Positions 62,301 through 64,000 of a stretch of 64,000 nucleotides of DNA are shown here, piece by piece. The notes under the pieces were generated by a model. It was not told the DNA's origin and made no database searches. It saw nothing but the letters and a program-made list of their open reading frames with translations. Origin of the DNA: Apus apus (taxonomy: Eukaryota; Chordata; Aves; Apodiformes; Apodidae); contig NC_067296.1 of NCBI RefSeq assembly GCF_020740795.1, positions 6,487,001-6,551,000 on the forward strand, in the 5' to 3' direction. Position 1 is the stretch's first letter, and the number at the start of each line of letters is the position of its first letter. Made by a program: the position numbers and the translations under genes.

Positions 62301-64000
62301 TAAACAAACAAAAATATAAACAAAAACCCCAGCCAAATATATGAAGTTGTATTAAGGGCTTGTAGCTTGGTCCCGGATTTCCAAGTAACTGATTTACAAC
62401 CTTTATTTCTAGAATACGAACATGAAATATTGTAATTTTGTGTCTTTCATTTTAAGAGTTTTTTTCCACCTTTTCCCCTTTATCCTGAATCTGACAAAGT
62501 ATTAATAACTGCTTAAAGACCAGAAGATAAGGCTGCCATCTAGATAAAGAATTCAACAATAATTGTCTATAAAAGCAGTTTCTGAATTTTTAAAAGTAGA
62601 CTGGATGCTAAAATCAGAGACATGTCTGAGAAGGCTGGTAATTTTGTAAAATATCAGAAACTCCTGGAGAATATGTTTATGCCAAGCAGGTAACTTATTT
62701 GCCCATAAGCTTAAAAGCTTTTGTGGCCAGATGCATGCCTCCATTTGTCCTTCTGAGCAATAGCTTTAAATACTTTTGGTTTACATTACTTGTTCTGGAT
62801 CACAACAGTCACTTGTATTGCAGATTAAAAAGCTGATTGTGTTTGTAATATACACTGAATATCTGGTGCATTATTAAAGTTTCCCTTGAAAGCCATTTTA
62901 AGTATGCTGTGCAACTCTTTCACGTACATTTCCTTCTAAAGGAAATCTCCATTCATGTTCAATCACCTGCAAAAATACGGGGCGGGGCGGGGGGAAGGGG
63001 GAAAGCACCCTTGAGTCCTTTCCTTCAGCAGTAGCTTTTTGAAAGGGGTGCTACAGCCTCTGTTATCTTAAGGCATTAGCCCATATATTTCAACCCTTTC
63101 ACCCTCAGTTGAACTAATATCTCAAAAATTTTGAACAGCTGGGAGCTGGGCTGTCGGGTATTGTGTATAAAACAGGATTTTCATTATTGTATATCTAAAT
63201 CATATGCTCTATATTAAAAGCCTAACAGAATTTATTTCCGATTTAATATGCAGCTGAATAGTTTCTCAGTTACCTGGAAAGCAGCTGTGAGACATATGCA
63301 GATATACTGCATGTCAGACCAGAAACACATCCACCACGCAGTTGCACTGCACCTGTGTAACAAGTGAATTTATCCTGTCTACTCTGTGGTAAAACAGTAG
63401 TGAATCCAACTCACTGCACATGCAAGACCTGTGGCTATGGGAAGGTAGATACCCTGCAGGAGAACTAGGTACAAAATCCTGAAAGAAGCCTGTGTTTCAC
63501 CAAGGGATTCTGCTGCCCAGGACTGAGGCATCCTGCATATAGCACTTACTCTGACATCTAGATCCTTCCCAAGAAAAAAGAATAAAGTCTCTACTGTTAG
63601 AGATTAATTTTTTAGAACCAGGTCTGGGTAAGTCTAAAATCTAGACCTATTATTATGGTTTCTTTTTCTCTTCTGATTTTTCACATTGTCAATAGTAATA
63701 GATTTATTATTCTTAATAGAAGAATCATTTCACAGAAGACTCCAGTACCTAAGTCTCACAGCAAATGTGTAAAGCAATGGAATTACAAACATATTGTTAT
63801 TACAGTGCTTTTTCCTCTCTCCTGTGCTTATGTCTTATCACAATCAACTGCAGATTTAGACTGTATCACTCTCACTTTTAACATCTTTACTGCCCCTTCA
63901 CACACTAATTTTGAAGTTTGGCTTCAGCTTTAGGGGTCTGCATATTCACACCTTTCTCCTCCCCATCTGCTGTTCCAATTGCTATATTAATCTCATTTTT
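59376..64000. other. upstream flanking or intronic DNA
   Basis: No exon of a known gene recognised; NCOA3, the next gene in other amniotes, is not seen. It holds a C-rich (+) stretch at 60054-60082 with an ETS-like GGAAGT nearby on the - strand (about 60117-60122), a TATAAAAA at 59989-59996, and a GC-box-like G-rich tract at 62979-63001. If ZMYND8 has first exons beyond the window, this is intron. Confidence 0.4.

Overview
This is vertebrate nuclear DNA, most likely from a bird. Exons are small, bounded by GT-AG sites and spread over long AT-rich introns, and at least one CR1 retrotransposon tail is present. Two genes face each other tail to tail: the 3' end of EYA2 on the + strand and apparently the whole coding region of ZMYND8 on the - strand. 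To my knowledge this matches the EYA2-ZMYND8 order of amniote chromosome 20q13-type synteny. The bird assignment is inference; a turtle or crocodilian is not excluded.

Layout. 1-2056: EYA2 last intron. 2057-2137: EYA2 last coding exon, followed by a 3' UTR to about 2.93 or 3.25 kb. About 3.2-7.6 kb: intergenic, with one isolated CpG-rich block at 5.52-6.06 kb. About 7.68-9.12 kb: ZMYND8 3' UTR. 9.1-59.2 kb: ZMYND8 in 22 recognisable coding exons, read from high to low coordinates. About 59.2-59.37 kb: a likely alternative ZMYND8 promoter. 59.4-64 kb: upstream DNA with no gene recognised.

With every exon in phase, ZMYND8 reads as a protein of about 1,197 residues. Its order is: N-terminal leader, PHD finger (C4HC3), bromodomain with the acetyl-lysine-binding Asn, zinc knuckle, PWWP, a long Ser/Pro/acidic linker, a Gln-rich tract, a coiled coil, a MYND zinc finger and a low-complexity tail. 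The encoded protein is a chromatin reader and corepressor scaffold. EYA2 is a Tyr phosphatase and transcriptional coactivator with SIX proteins. The two are neighbours, not an operon-like functional unit.

The most interesting observation is at the ZMYND8 C-terminus. The last two exons are open in two reading frames. One follows in phase from the upstream exon; the other is the frame whose product resembles the human C-terminus. An intervening exon of length 3n+1 would switch between them. No mobile, phage-like or other wholly new system is visible.
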